A stretch of 64,000 nucleotides of DNA. Source: Pseudoalteromonas byunsanensis (GTDB lineage: Bacteria; Pseudomonadota; Gammaproteobacteria; Enterobacterales; Alteromonadaceae). The stretch is from contig NZ_MNAN01000028.1 of assembly GCF_001854475.1 (NCBI RefSeq), positions 227,640 through 291,639 on the forward strand, in the 5' to 3' direction. The notes beneath the pieces are model-generated. The model ran no database searches and was not told where the DNA came from. It saw only the letters and a program-made list of their open reading frames with translations. This document shows positions 27,644 through 35,716 of this stretch, one piece after another. The stretch's first letter is position 1. Every line of letters starts with the position of its first letter. Position numbers and translations under genes: made by a program.

Positions 27644-27841
27644 GTTGGTTCTCAGAAATATAAAGAATAATATTAATCTCTTGTCTATCTATTGTCCAAT
27701 TGGTGGGTTCTTAAGTATAAACCCCAAGCGAACTCTAAGCGTGAACTAAAAGAGTGGCATTCAGATTTGACTGTTTAGAAGTTTTGTCGAGGCTTAAAGT
27801 TCTTCGTTTTTATTTTATAACCAAAGTTCAAGGAGAGAACG

Positions 27842-27955
27842 ATGGGATTAGCAAGGAAGCGACAAATCAGTTTGTCAGATACTCTATATTATCACTGAGA
27901 GCAGTTTCTAAATGTGCCTGTCCAGATAAGTTTCCTATGCCTATGAACCGCTAAT
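27842..27955 (+). pseudogene. Relic of REP-associated (Y1/IS200-like) tyrosine transposase, 5' end
   Basis: An ATG behind AAGGAGAG opens a frame MGLARKRQISLSDTLYYH followed by a stop. The sequence ARKxQISLxDTxYYHC is the start I know from marine REP-associated Y1 transposases. Just past the stop another frame reads AVSKCACPDKF, resembling the next conserved piece (CVSRCVRRAF), so a frameshift is likely. The rest of the gene is absent. The remaining bases 27644-28336 contain repeat B and no supportable gene. Confidence 0.5.
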
Positions 27956-28124
27956 ACATGACAAGCGCCTGACTTATGTACCAGAGTGAGAGCTTGGATT
28001 TTGTTGATGGGAGTCAGGGAACAAGTCGAATCTATTTGCGTTAGAGATAGAAAACGACAATATGGCTTTTACATTAGACACAAAAAAACCATCGAAACAA
28101 CGCTTTGATGGGTTATTTATTTCT

Positions 28125-28152
28125 CTATTTGGTGGAGCTGGGGGGATTTGAA
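28125..28152. repeat. ssrA 3'-end repeat B (candidate att site)
   Basis: 28 bp identical to 29484-29511, which covers the tmRNA 3' terminus and part of its T arm. To its left, 28081-28124 also resembles the ssrA terminator (an imperfect CCATCGAAAC / GCTTTGATGG hairpin), so the duplicated unit is about 70 bp, as expected for a site-specific integration footprint. Confidence 0.85.
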
Positions 28153-28336
28153 TATAGATATTAGATTGCTATAAGATATTGCTGTGACAAGAGTTATTCT
28201 GATAAACATAAGTGTGGAGCAATAATTGTTCTATAAAAGCTTTAATTTCACTATCTGTGCTAGCGAATTTTTGCGTAAGAACCCCTGCTAGTTACAGCTG
28301 AAATAGTATAATTATAACAAAGGACTTGGTGCAATC

Positions 28337-29107
28337 ATGTCAACAAAAATAAGTTCTAATAACCTCTTTCATTTCACAAAAAATATCGAAAGTGTGATGG
28401 GAATCATATCTGAAGGGTTTCGGGCGGGTTATTGCGAAGAAAATTTTAAACTAACGCAAGAGGGTTATTATAATTTCTTTGTGCCTATGATTTCATTTTG
28501 TGATATTCCCCTATCCCGGGTCCATGATCATATTAATAAATATGGCGGGTACGGAATAGGAATGAATAAAGAGTGGACGATAAGAAATCAATTGAACCCT
28601 GTAACTTACATTTCTGTTGGGTCTTATCTCGCTGAAACTTTACAACAAGTAGTTTTGGAGGCCAGAAATGTGGAAATAGATGGAGACTTAGAACCAAATT
28701 CGAGAGCAAAGATTCCACTCAATATTTTGAGATTTGTTAAGAATTATGAAGCTGATCTTGTTAGAGGGGAAGTTACTACAGAGAATTACCGCTTCTACGA
28801 CGAAAGAGAGTGGAGGTTTGTACCTGAATGGAGTAGTGATTTCAAACCTTATATGCCACCTAGGGAGTGGTGGGAAAGAGATGAAAATAAAGCTTATAGT
28901 CAGGTAGCCTTTGAAAAATATAAGGGTGAATTAGCAAAGTTGAGACTGGCATTAGAGCTAAAGGATATTAACTACATAATTCTTGAAAAGGAGAGTGATA
29001 GGTTAAAAATGATCGAGTACCTAAATGACAACTTTGCTGATAACTCTCAAATTGAAATTGTCAAATCTAAGCTTCTGACTAAGGAGCAAATTGAGAACGA
29101 TTTTTAA
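28337..29107 (+). CDS. AbiGi-family protein (abortive infection, putative antitoxin), orphan
   Basis: 256 aa. The N-terminus FHFTKNIESVMGIISEGFRA, then VPMISFCDIPLSRVHDHINK, YGGYGIGMNKEWTIRNQLNP, and the later YDEREWRFVPEW match the family named after lactococcal AbiGi, in which AbiGi is paired with AbiGii. No AbiGii-like partner is present on either side. The HFT and FCDIP features also recall ADP-ribosyltransferase-like folds; that is speculation. It is the only intact cargo between repeats B and A and is followed by a perfect terminator. It is AT-richer than the flanking core genes, which fits transfer. Confidence 0.78.
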   Translation: MSTKISSNNLFHFTKNIESVMGIISEGFRAGYCEENFKLTQEGYYNFFVPMISFCDIPLSRVHDHINKYGGYGIGMNKEWTIRNQLNPVTYISVGSYLAETLQQVVLEARNVEIDGDLEPNSRAKIPLNILRFVKNYEADLVRGEVTTENYRFYDEREWRFVPEWSSDFKPYMPPREWWERDENKAYSQVAFEKYKGELAKLRLALELKDINYIILEKESDRLKMIEYLNDNFADNSQIEIVKSKLLTKEQIENDF

Positions 29108-29142
29108 CACGAAAAAGCCGCTAATCAGCGGCTTTTTCGTGT
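29107..29142 (+). terminator. Strong rho-independent terminator after AbiGi gene
   Basis: A 15-bp perfect stem (ACACGAAAAAGCCGC with its complement) around a 6-nt loop TAATCA, beginning at the AbiGi stop codon. The A/T tracts make it usable in both directions; on the minus strand it also contains the old stop codon of the integrase remnant. Confidence 0.92.
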
Positions 29143-29399
29143 CAGTTCCAAATCATGCTCTTTGATGTAGTTGCCATAATGCCTAAATAACATTTCGGGC
29201 CCATTTGATCAGCTACCCACCACAAATTACGGCCCTCACTAATCAGCATAGTCGCGAAAGTGTGGCGTGCTTGGTACGGGTGGCGGTATCGCACTTCGCT
29301 TTTTTTAAGTATGGGGAGCCAAATGTTTTTACGGACTTGTACAGTATCAGGTGAATGTCGTTGTGTATTTTTTGCAGTTAGGGTCACAAAAATTCCTGT
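29125..29399 (-). pseudogene. Tyrosine recombinase (integrase) C-terminal remnant, frameshifted
   Basis: Minus-strand reading gives HSPDTVQVRKNIWLPILKKS, then RHPYQARHTFATMLISEG (integrase box II Arg and RHTFAT), then WWVADQMG. There the frame breaks: the reading frame that started the protein goes on as nonsense, while another frame supplies PEMLFRHYGNYIKEHD with the catalytic Tyr and ends at a TGA at 29125-29127. A short deletion or frameshift at the MG[H-x]GPEM junction explains this. The N-terminal two thirds are missing, so the gene is dead. It lies directly beside the ssrA attachment site, where such integrases are normally encoded. Confidence 0.85.
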
Positions 29400-29441
29400 C
29401 TCAAATTTACTCCGACAGCATCATATAAGCTATTTGAAAAC

Positions 29442-29476
29442 AAAAAAGCCATCAAAACTAAGTTTTGATGGCTTTT
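29442..29476 (-). terminator. ssrA rho-independent terminator
   Basis: AAAAGCCATCAAAACT and its complement form a stem of up to 16 bp with a minimal loop, 13 nt beyond the encoded CCA end of tmRNA. On the minus strand it ends in a run of T. A degenerate copy precedes repeat B. Confidence 0.9.
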
Positions 29477-29483
29477 CATTTCG

Positions 29484-29511
29484 CTATTTGGTGGAGCTGG
29501 GGGGATTTGAA
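29484..29511. repeat. ssrA 3'-end repeat A (candidate att site, functional gene end)
   Basis: The rightmost and intact copy of the direct repeat. It overlaps the last 23 bases of the tmRNA gene, the classical target of ssrA-specific tyrosine integrases. The distance to repeat B is about 1.36 kb and from B to C about 0.95 kb. Confidence 0.85.
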
Positions 29512-29845
29512 CCCCCGTCCGGAAAGCGTCGACCTTCGGTCCTACATGCTTAGTATCGTCTATTGGTTAACCTTTAAGTCTCGGACGAACACGATAAGTA
29601 AAGGCGAGGCCGCTTGGTTTTAGCCCTTCAACCCCGGCCAGGGTTTCCGTAGCGATCTTATGTAGGGTGACACTCCAGAACCAGAACCATAAGCATTTCT
29701 TGGAGGAGTGCTAGCGGGCTATTATGCCGCTAGAGCGTAGTTATCGTCGTTTGCGATTACTTTAAATACGGCTTTTTTACGAGGCCAGCCGCACCTCGAC
29801 ATGCACCTTAGGCTTCATGAATCCCGTCGAATCCTAATCAGCCCC
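29489..29845 (-). ncRNA. ssrA: Transfer-messenger RNA (tmRNA)
   Basis: 357-nt one-piece tmRNA that rescues stalled ribosomes with SmpB. The minus strand begins GGGGCTGATTAGGATTCGAC and ends with the T arm GGTTCAAATCCCCCC and CTCCACCA, so CCA is encoded. The tag frame lies at 29754-29725 and reads ANDDNYALAA followed by TAA TAG; the E. coli tag is ANDENYALAA, so one acidic residue differs. The resume codon GCA follows GTAATC. Its 3' end is the attachment target of the adjacent islets, and SmpB is encoded at 42.8 kb. Confidence 0.97.
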
Positions 29846-30093
29846 TGAATACTTTCATTCAGTAAGTAAAGCCAGTATAGCGCGTAAGTAGGTAGTTACT
29901 CAAGGCCCTTTTTTGGATAACTTTTTAAATATGAATTGCTTGGGTGATTATTGTACAAAGTGCATTTACAATCGTTTATAATTTGTGTGCTAATGTGGAC
30001 ATATATTGCTTAACATTGTTGCATTGTTGTGCTCAAATGGCTTAGTTACGTTGTCAATAACAAAGTGGATTTGTTTTCGTAGGAATTAAGTCG

Positions 30094-31722
30094 ATGTCGT
30101 TGTTTCGTTATGATAAAGATATGGGTGCGGTGTATTTACTCTCTCATCCATCAGAATCTGGTTTTCCAGCGAGTGCTTCTCAGCTGGTTGAATTGCTTGA
30201 GCAATCTGAATTTGCAGATTTTGATATTATCCATGCAAACATCGGCAAACTGTTTACAAGTCGAGACTCAGACAACGAATCCCTCGTGATTGCCATGGCC
30301 ATTGGTGCCGAAATCTCTATCCGTGTTGATGATAATAATATGATTGCTGAGGCAACCATAGTCACCGCCCGTGGTGGTAATATGATTTCAATGGACGCGG
30401 CAGAGCAAGCATTAAAAGATGCAGGTGTGAAACATGGCATTAACAAAACCGTGCTTGAGCAATTTTTAGCGCAACAATTAGAATTGCCAGCAGGTGAAGT
30501 ATACAAAACCATCGTCGCTCATGGTCGTCGTGCTAAAAATGGCGATGATGCCAAATTTGTGCGCTTGTGTATGACAGCGCAGGACAGAGTGCTCAGCCCT
30601 CAGGCCAAAGAGGGTGGCAAGGTTGATATGCGTGACCTTGGCGCCATCATCACCGTAAAACCCGGTGCCCCACTGATGAAGCGTATTCCACCTACTAAAG
30701 GTGAAACCGGTTATACCGTATTTGGTGATGTACTCGACCCAAAACCAGGCCGAGATTTTGATTTACAGGTGCTTGAAGGCACTAAGCTTGACGAAAATGA
30801 CCCCAATATTTTAGTTGCTGACTCTAAAGGCGTACCAGTGGCTGTGCCGCGAGGTATGCGTGTTGATGACGTTCTATGCTATCAAAATGTGGATGTAAGC
30901 ACCGGTCATATTGAATTTGATGGTAGTGTGATTGTCAGCGGTGACGTTAGAGACGGCATGCGTATAAAAGCCACAGGTGATGTGACCGTGATTGGTTTTG
31001 TTGAATGTGCCCAGATTGAAAGCGCGGGTGCTGTGACTATTATTCAAGGTGCTATAGGCAGAAAGCGCGCCGATAATGACGAGTTCTCGTGCAGTATTAA
31101 ATCTACACGTACGGTTTCGGTGGGTTATGCACAATATTGTCTAATCGAGACGCAACAAGATTTGCTCGTTGAGCGCCAAGCTTTGCACTGCGATTTATCG
31201 GCAGGGCGTTTAATTCGTATTGGTAAGGGCGAAAACCCTAGAGGCAAGTTGATAGGTGGTAATGTACTTAATGCACTGCGCCTTGAAACAGGTGAGCTAG
31301 GTGCACCATCTGGTACACGCACTCGCATTGCCATTGCACAAAATTGGTTTGAACTAAAAGAAAAGCAAAAAGAATTCAGAAGCTTTGAAAAGCGTTTGAC
31401 TGAAAAGGTGATGGAGCTGTCTAAAGCTAAAGCCAAGGCAACTAAGTCTCCGCAATCAAGTAAGCGTGACGAGTTTTTGAAAAAACTAGAAGCGAGCGAA
31501 AAACAGCTCGATCTTCACTACAAGCGCAATCAGCGCAACATCAGAATCATTCAGCAAAAATTAGCGCGCCTGCTGCACAGTTGCCGTGTTAAAGTCAATG
31601 AATTAATGCATCCTGGCATTGAAGTGACCATTGCTAAAGACTCCAAACAATTTACTCGTATTTATCCGCCGCATATGGTCAGGCTGGACGAAGGAAAGAT
31701 AACTCAGCAATTTAATCTGTAA
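30094..31722 (+). CDS. FapA/DUF342-family polymer-forming protein
   Basis: 542 aa. Residues about 180-400 contain the FapA (DUF342) signature with repeated beta-helix-like turns: ITVKPGAPLMKRIPPTKGET, GYTVFGDVL, HIEFDGSVIVSGDVRDGMRI, KATGDVTVIGFVECAQIES. A basic coiled coil follows at about 415-500 (ELKEKQKEFRSFEKRLTEKV). The N-terminal 170 residues form the helical FapA_N-like part. Members are linked to flagellar assembly or envelope-associated scaffolds; the exact role here is unknown. Cytoplasmic, monocistronic, with AGGA 9 nt before the ATG. The 248 bp upstream hold only its promoter as far as I can see. Confidence 0.88.
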   Translation: MSLFRYDKDMGAVYLLSHPSESGFPASASQLVELLEQSEFADFDIIHANIGKLFTSRDSDNESLVIAMAIGAEISIRVDDNNMIAEATIVTARGGNMISMDAAEQALKDAGVKHGINKTVLEQFLAQQLELPAGEVYKTIVAHGRRAKNGDDAKFVRLCMTAQDRVLSPQAKEGGKVDMRDLGAIITVKPGAPLMKRIPPTKGETGYTVFGDVLDPKPGRDFDLQVLEGTKLDENDPNILVADSKGVPVAVPRGMRVDDVLCYQNVDVSTGHIEFDGSVIVSGDVRDGMRIKATGDVTVIGFVECAQIESAGAVTIIQGAIGRKRADNDEFSCSIKSTRTVSVGYAQYCLIETQQDLLVERQALHCDLSAGRLIRIGKGENPRGKLIGGNVLNALRLETGELGAPSGTRTRIAIAQNWFELKEKQKEFRSFEKRLTEKVMELSKAKAKATKSPQSSKRDEFLKKLEASEKQLDLHYKRNQRNIRIIQQKLARLLHSCRVKVNELMHPGIEVTIAKDSKQFTRIYPPHMVRLDEGKITQQFNL

Positions 31723-31902
31723 TCATTTTGTTGTCATAAACCCTCTAAAGTACACTCCTATTTACACTCACACCAGTGGAAGTGCTTACTAACCAAAACA
31801 ATAGGGTTTTGGTTATCTGTTTATATCTTCATATTTTCCATTTTTCGTTGTTAGGTCATTATTTGGTCATTTTACATTTTTAGACTAAATTTATGGGTAA
31901 GG

Positions 31903-31951
31903 GTTGACACCGGTGTCAACGATATGCGTTAATACAGTGACACCGGTGTCA
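31903..31951. promoter_or_regulatory. Two palindromic operators and promoter of edd-eda-gap
   Basis: An 18-bp perfect palindrome (GTTGACACCGGTGTCAAC, 31903-31920) and a 14-bp copy of its core (TGACACCGGTGTCA, 31938-31951) lie 33 bp apart centre to centre, about three helical turns. The first contains a consensus -35 TTGACA (31904-31909); an extended -10-like TGCGTTAAT follows with 18-bp spacing, so both sites sit where a repressor would block the polymerase. The CCGG-centred symmetry is typical of LacI-family operators. Which regulator binds is unknown; no such gene is in the window. The rest of 31723-32087 holds no gene. Confidence 0.75.
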
Positions 31952-32087
31952 GGTTGGGGTGAGAGACAACCTGATAGCGTACCTTTGAACGGGTAAATCA
32001 AAATGTGCTCAGTGCAAGGATTGGAGTGGAGTCTTTAATCGCGCTGAGCCTTTTTCCTCTAACCTATATAGAGAATGAGTCGAATAT

Positions 32088-33941
32088 ATGTTGCATCCTC
32101 GAGTTAAAGAAGTTACCGAACGTGTTATTGAGCGCAGCCAAAAAACACGTCACGCCTATTTAGACCGCATCGAAAAAGCAAAAAAACAAACGCGCGTTAG
32201 AGCAGGCCTTGGATGCGGCAACATTGCTCACGTAATGGCTGCATGTACTAGTGATGACAAAGCTCGTTTAAAAGCTGACGAGCAGCCAAACCTAGCGATC
32301 ATTAATTCGTACAACGATATGTTGTCAGCGCATGTACCTTACAAAGAGTATCCAGATTTAATCAAACAGATTGCACAAAAATATGATGCCACAGCACAGG
32401 TTGCTGGCGGTGTGCCTGCTATGTGTGATGGTGTTACCCAAGGCCGAGATGGCATGGAATTGTCGCTGTTTTCTCGCGATGTGATCGCCATGTCTACCGC
32501 CGTTGCGTTGTCACACGATGTGTTTGATGGCGTATTTTGTTTGGGTGTGTGTGACAAAATTGTCCCTGGGTTGTTGATTGGCGCATTGTCGTTCGGTCAT
32601 CTGCCAGTATATTTCTTACCAGCAGGGCCAATGCAGTCGGGTATTCCAAATAAAGAAAAGGCGCGTGTTCGTCAAAAGTTTGCACAAGGCTTAGTAAGCC
32701 GTGAAGAACTGCTTGAGGCTGAAAGTGCGTCTTATCACAGCGCAGGTACTTGTACGTTCTACGGTACAGCAAACTCAAATCAAATGTTGATGGAAATCAT
32801 GGGTCTACACTTACCGGGTAGCTCATTCATCAACCCATATACAGAATTACGAGATGGCCTAACTGGCAACGCGGTAGAGCGTATGCTTCAGCAGCTTGTT
32901 GACAGCAAAGATGCTAACTGTTTAGCCGACGTTGTGAGCGAGAAAACCGTGATTAACGGTTTAGTTGGATTGTTGGCAACAGGTGGTTCGACAAACCATG
33001 CGATTCATTTGGTTGCTATGGCAAAGGCGGCTGGCGTACAAATCACTTGGAAAGACATGGCTGACTTGTCTGAAGTGGTGCCACTGTTAGCGCGTATCTA
33101 TCCAAACGGTTCGGCGGATGTGAATCACTTCCAAGCCGCGGGCGGTATGGGCTTTTTGATGCGTGAACTGCGCGATGCTGGATTCTTACACAATGATGTC
33201 AAAACCATCGTTGGTGAAGGTCTTGATGCCTATACTCAAGAGCCAGTATTAGCCACTGATGCGAACTTAATCATCACCGATAGCAATGGACCAAGTAAAG
33301 TAAAGTGGATACCAGTACCTGAAAAGTCATTAGATGAAGAAGTACTTCGCCCTGTAAATAATCCGTTCAGTAAGCAAGGTGGTTTGCAGTTGTTGACGGG
33401 TAACTTGGGTAAAGCGGTAATTAAAGTATCTGCTGTTTTAGAAGAACACCGTGTGGTGAGTGCCCCTGCAAAAGTCTTCAGCTCGCAAGGTGCGCTGCAA
33501 GAAGCTTTTACAAATGGTGAGCTTAATCAAGACTTTATCGCGGTACTTAAAGAGCAGGGCCCCAAAGCAAAAGGGATGCCTGAGTTGCATAAGCTAACAC
33601 CGGTAATGGCTACATTACAGGATCAGGGCTTTAAAGTTGCCATTGTCACCGACGGACGAATGTCTGGTGCATCAGGTAAAGTGCCCGCGGCAATTCATTT
33701 AGCACCAGAAGCAGTTGAAGGGGGCGTGATAGCCAAGATCCGAGAAGGTGATTTGATTACTTTAGATGCGCCAGCTGGTGTTTTAAAAGTGCATGTATCT
33801 GACGAAGAGTTGGCTAATCGTGAAGCGCAATTAACACAGCCAGAAATGACTTACGGTACAGGCCGAGAGTTGTTTGCTGGATTTAGAAATATTGTAAGCA
33901 GTGCAGATTTAGGCGCTAGCGCCTTTGGTATTGAAGAATAA
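32088..33941 (+). CDS. edd: 6-phosphogluconate dehydratase
   Basis: 617 aa, normal for Edd. It converts 6-phosphogluconate to 2-keto-3-deoxy-6-phosphogluconate (KDPG), the first step of the Entner-Doudoroff pathway. Iron-sulfur ligand cysteines are visible in [31 protein letters not shown] and [10 protein letters not shown], and the C-terminal [18 protein letters not shown] motif of the IlvD/Edd family is intact. First gene of edd-eda-gap, about 136 bp downstream of the palindromic operators. The glucose-6-phosphate dehydrogenase and lactonase genes often next to edd are not here. Confidence 0.97.
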   Translation: MLHPRVKEVTERVIERSQKTRHAYLDRIEKAKKQTRVRAGLGCGNIAHVMAACTSDDKARLKADEQPNLAIINSYNDMLSAHVPYKEYPDLIKQIAQKYDATAQVAGGVPAMCDGVTQGRDGMELSLFSRDVIAMSTAVALSHDVFDGVFCLGVCDKIVPGLLIGALSFGHLPVYFLPAGPMQSGIPNKEKARVRQKFAQGLVSREELLEAESASYHSAGTCTFYGTANSNQMLMEIMGLHLPGSSFINPYTELRDGLTGNAVERMLQQLVDSKDANCLADVVSEKTVINGLVGLLATGGSTNHAIHLVAMAKAAGVQITWKDMADLSEVVPLLARIYPNGSADVNHFQAAGGMGFLMRELRDAGFLHNDVKTIVGEGLDAYTQEPVLATDANLIITDSNGPSKVKWIPVPEKSLDEEVLRPVNNPFSKQGGLQLLTGNLGKAVIKVSAVLEEHRVVSAPAKVFSSQGALQEAFTNGELNQDFIAVLKEQGPKAKGMPELHKLTPVMATLQDQGFKVAIVTDGRMSGASGKVPAAIHLAPEAVEGGVIAKIREGDLITLDAPAGVLKVHVSDEELANREAQLTQPEMTYGTGRELFAGFRNIVSSADLGASAFGIEE

Positions 33942-33967
33942 TAAGTGCATTGGGAATGAGGAAGGTT

Positions 33968-34588
33968 ATGAGTATAGAAAAGATTTTATCATCGGCACCC
34001 GTGGTTCCTGTTGTTGTCATCGACAACCTAGAAGATGCCGCGCCGCTTGCACAAGCGCTCTATAACGGCGGTTTAAAAGCACTGGAGATCACCTTGCGTA
34101 CACCAGTTGCAGCACAAGCGGTAAAAATTATGAAAGAAACTGTGCCAGATGCCTTCGTAGGCACGGGCACCGTGGTTGATAGAGCCACCTTTGAAGCATC
34201 GGTTGCAGCAGGTGCTGATTTTATGGTCAGCCCAGGAGTAAACGACGAGTTATTGGCGCTTGCCAAAGAGTCTGACATTCCATTTTTACCTGGCGCTGCA
34301 ACACCAAGTGAAGTGATGAGCCTTGCCTCTCACGGTTTCAAGTTTCTTAAGTTTTTCCCTGCCGAAGCCGCGGGTGGTACAGCAATGTTGAAATCTATTG
34401 GTGGCCCCCTACCACAGGTAACGTTTTGCCCAACTGGGGGGATCACGCTAGAGAGCGCGCCAAAATATTTGGCATTGAACAATGTAATTTGCGTTGGCGG
34501 CACCTGGATGTTGGACAAACAGCTTATCGCTAACAAAGACTGGCAAGCCATTGAAGCGCTTGCAAAACAAGCAAGTGAAGTTAAATAA
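33968..34588 (+). CDS. eda: KDPG aldolase (2-dehydro-3-deoxyphosphogluconate aldolase)
   Basis: 206 aa, class I aldolase that splits KDPG into pyruvate and glyceraldehyde 3-phosphate. The Schiff-base lysine lies in [26 protein letters not shown] and FCPTGGI are also typical. The start ATG at 33968 is preferred over the TTG at 33950 because GAGGAAGG immediately precedes it. It lies 26 bp after edd. Besides glucose breakdown it can take the KDPG made by the kinase of the left-hand cluster. Confidence 0.97.
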   Translation: MSIEKILSSAPVVPVVVIDNLEDAAPLAQALYNGGLKALEITLRTPVAAQAVKIMKETVPDAFVGTGTVVDRATFEASVAAGADFMVSPGVNDELLALAKESDIPFLPGAATPSEVMSLASHGFKFLKFFPAEAAGGTAMLKSIGGPLPQVTFCPTGGITLESAPKYLALNNVICVGGTWMLDKQLIANKDWQAIEALAKQASEVK

Positions 34589-34605
34589 TCAAGGGGAATC
34601 GCAGC

Positions 34606-35610
34606 ATGATCAACGTCGCAATTAATGGCTATGGCCGTATCGGTCGCAATGTTTTACGAGCGCTTTATGAGTCAGGCCAAAATGAACAAATTAAAATCGT
34701 TGCTATCAACGATTTAGCACCAGCAAATGTAAATGCCCATCTGACTCAGTTTGACTCAGTACATGGTCGTTTCAACCAAACAGTAGCATTGCATGACAAC
34801 ACACTTGTTGTTGGCAGCGATGAAATTACCTTAACGCAAGAGCGTGACCCTGCAAACTTGCCGTGGAAAGAGCTGAATGTAGATATCGTTTTAGAGTGTA
34901 CTGGCTTGTTCACATCAAGAGAAGCGGCTGCTAAACACATTGAAGCGGGCGCGAAGAAAGTGATTGTATCTGCGCCTGGCACAGATATGGACGCAACCGT
35001 TGTACACGGTGTAAACAGTGATGTGTTAAACGCACAAAGCAACATTATCTCTAATGCTTCTTGTACGACCAACTGCTTAGCGCCCGTTGCAAAAGCGCTT
35101 AACGATGTCATTGGTATCGAACAAGGTAGTATGACAACCATTCACGCTTATACCAATGATCAAAACCTTAGTGATGTTTATCACCCTGATTTGTATCGTG
35201 CCCGTAGCGCGACTCAGTCAATGATCCCAACGAAAACGGGTGCGGCTAAAGCGGTAGGTTTGGTATTGCCTGAACTTGCAGGTAAGCTAGACGGTATGGC
35301 GGTACGTGTACCAACCATCAACGTCTCTTTGGTTGATTTAACCTTTATTGCTAAGCGCGAGACAACCATTGAAGAAGTGAATCAGGTTGTTAAAGCGGCT
35401 TCTGAAGGTGCCATGGCAGGTATTTTGGAGTATAACGAATTACCTTTGGTTTCTATCGACTTTAACCACAATCCTGCGTCGTCAGTGTTTGATGCAACGC
35501 AAACTAAAGCTGATGGCAAACTTGTTAAAGTGATGGCTTGGTATGACAACGAATGGGGTTTTTCAAACCGCATGTTAGACCAAGTAAAAGCATTGGGTCA
35601 GTTTTTGTAA
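34606..35610 (+). CDS. gap: Type I glyceraldehyde-3-phosphate dehydrogenase
   Basis: 334 aa. It oxidises glyceraldehyde 3-phosphate to 1,3-bisphosphoglycerate. The NAD-binding start is [19 protein letters not shown], the catalytic Cys lies in [12 protein letters not shown] and the C-terminus is [13 protein letters not shown]. It starts 17 bp after eda and completes an operon that takes KDPG carbon into lower glycolysis. Erythrose-4-phosphate dehydrogenase (Epd) is the close alternative, but operon context favours Gap. A terminator follows within 30 bp. Confidence 0.95.
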   Translation: MINVAINGYGRIGRNVLRALYESGQNEQIKIVAINDLAPANVNAHLTQFDSVHGRFNQTVALHDNTLVVGSDEITLTQERDPANLPWKELNVDIVLECTGLFTSREAAAKHIEAGAKKVIVSAPGTDMDATVVHGVNSDVLNAQSNIISNASCTTNCLAPVAKALNDVIGIEQGSMTTIHAYTNDQNLSDVYHPDLYRARSATQSMIPTKTGAAKAVGLVLPELAGKLDGMAVRVPTINVSLVDLTFIAKRETTIEEVNQVVKAASEGAMAGILEYNELPLVSIDFNHNPASSVFDATQTKADGKLVKVMAWYDNEWGFSNRMLDQVKALGQFL

Positions 35611-35634
35611 TATCCCACACGCTAGTCATTATAT

Positions 35635-35661
35635 TAAAGAGCCGCTGTATAGCGGCTTTTT
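35635..35661 (+). terminator. Terminator of edd-eda-gap
   Basis: GCCGCT and AGCGGC pair around GTAT, flanked by A-rich sequence upstream and TTTTT downstream, 25 bp after the gap stop. Confidence 0.88.
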
Positions 35662-35716
35662 AATTTGCCTATTACATGGTAGCATCCGCGGCCGTTTCTC
35701 TTTTGCCTTAAAGCCT

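Noticed and set aside
27754..27954. A 66-codon plus-strand frame in the islet.
   Set aside because: Its start has no support; its tail seems to be the shifted frame of the transposase relic.
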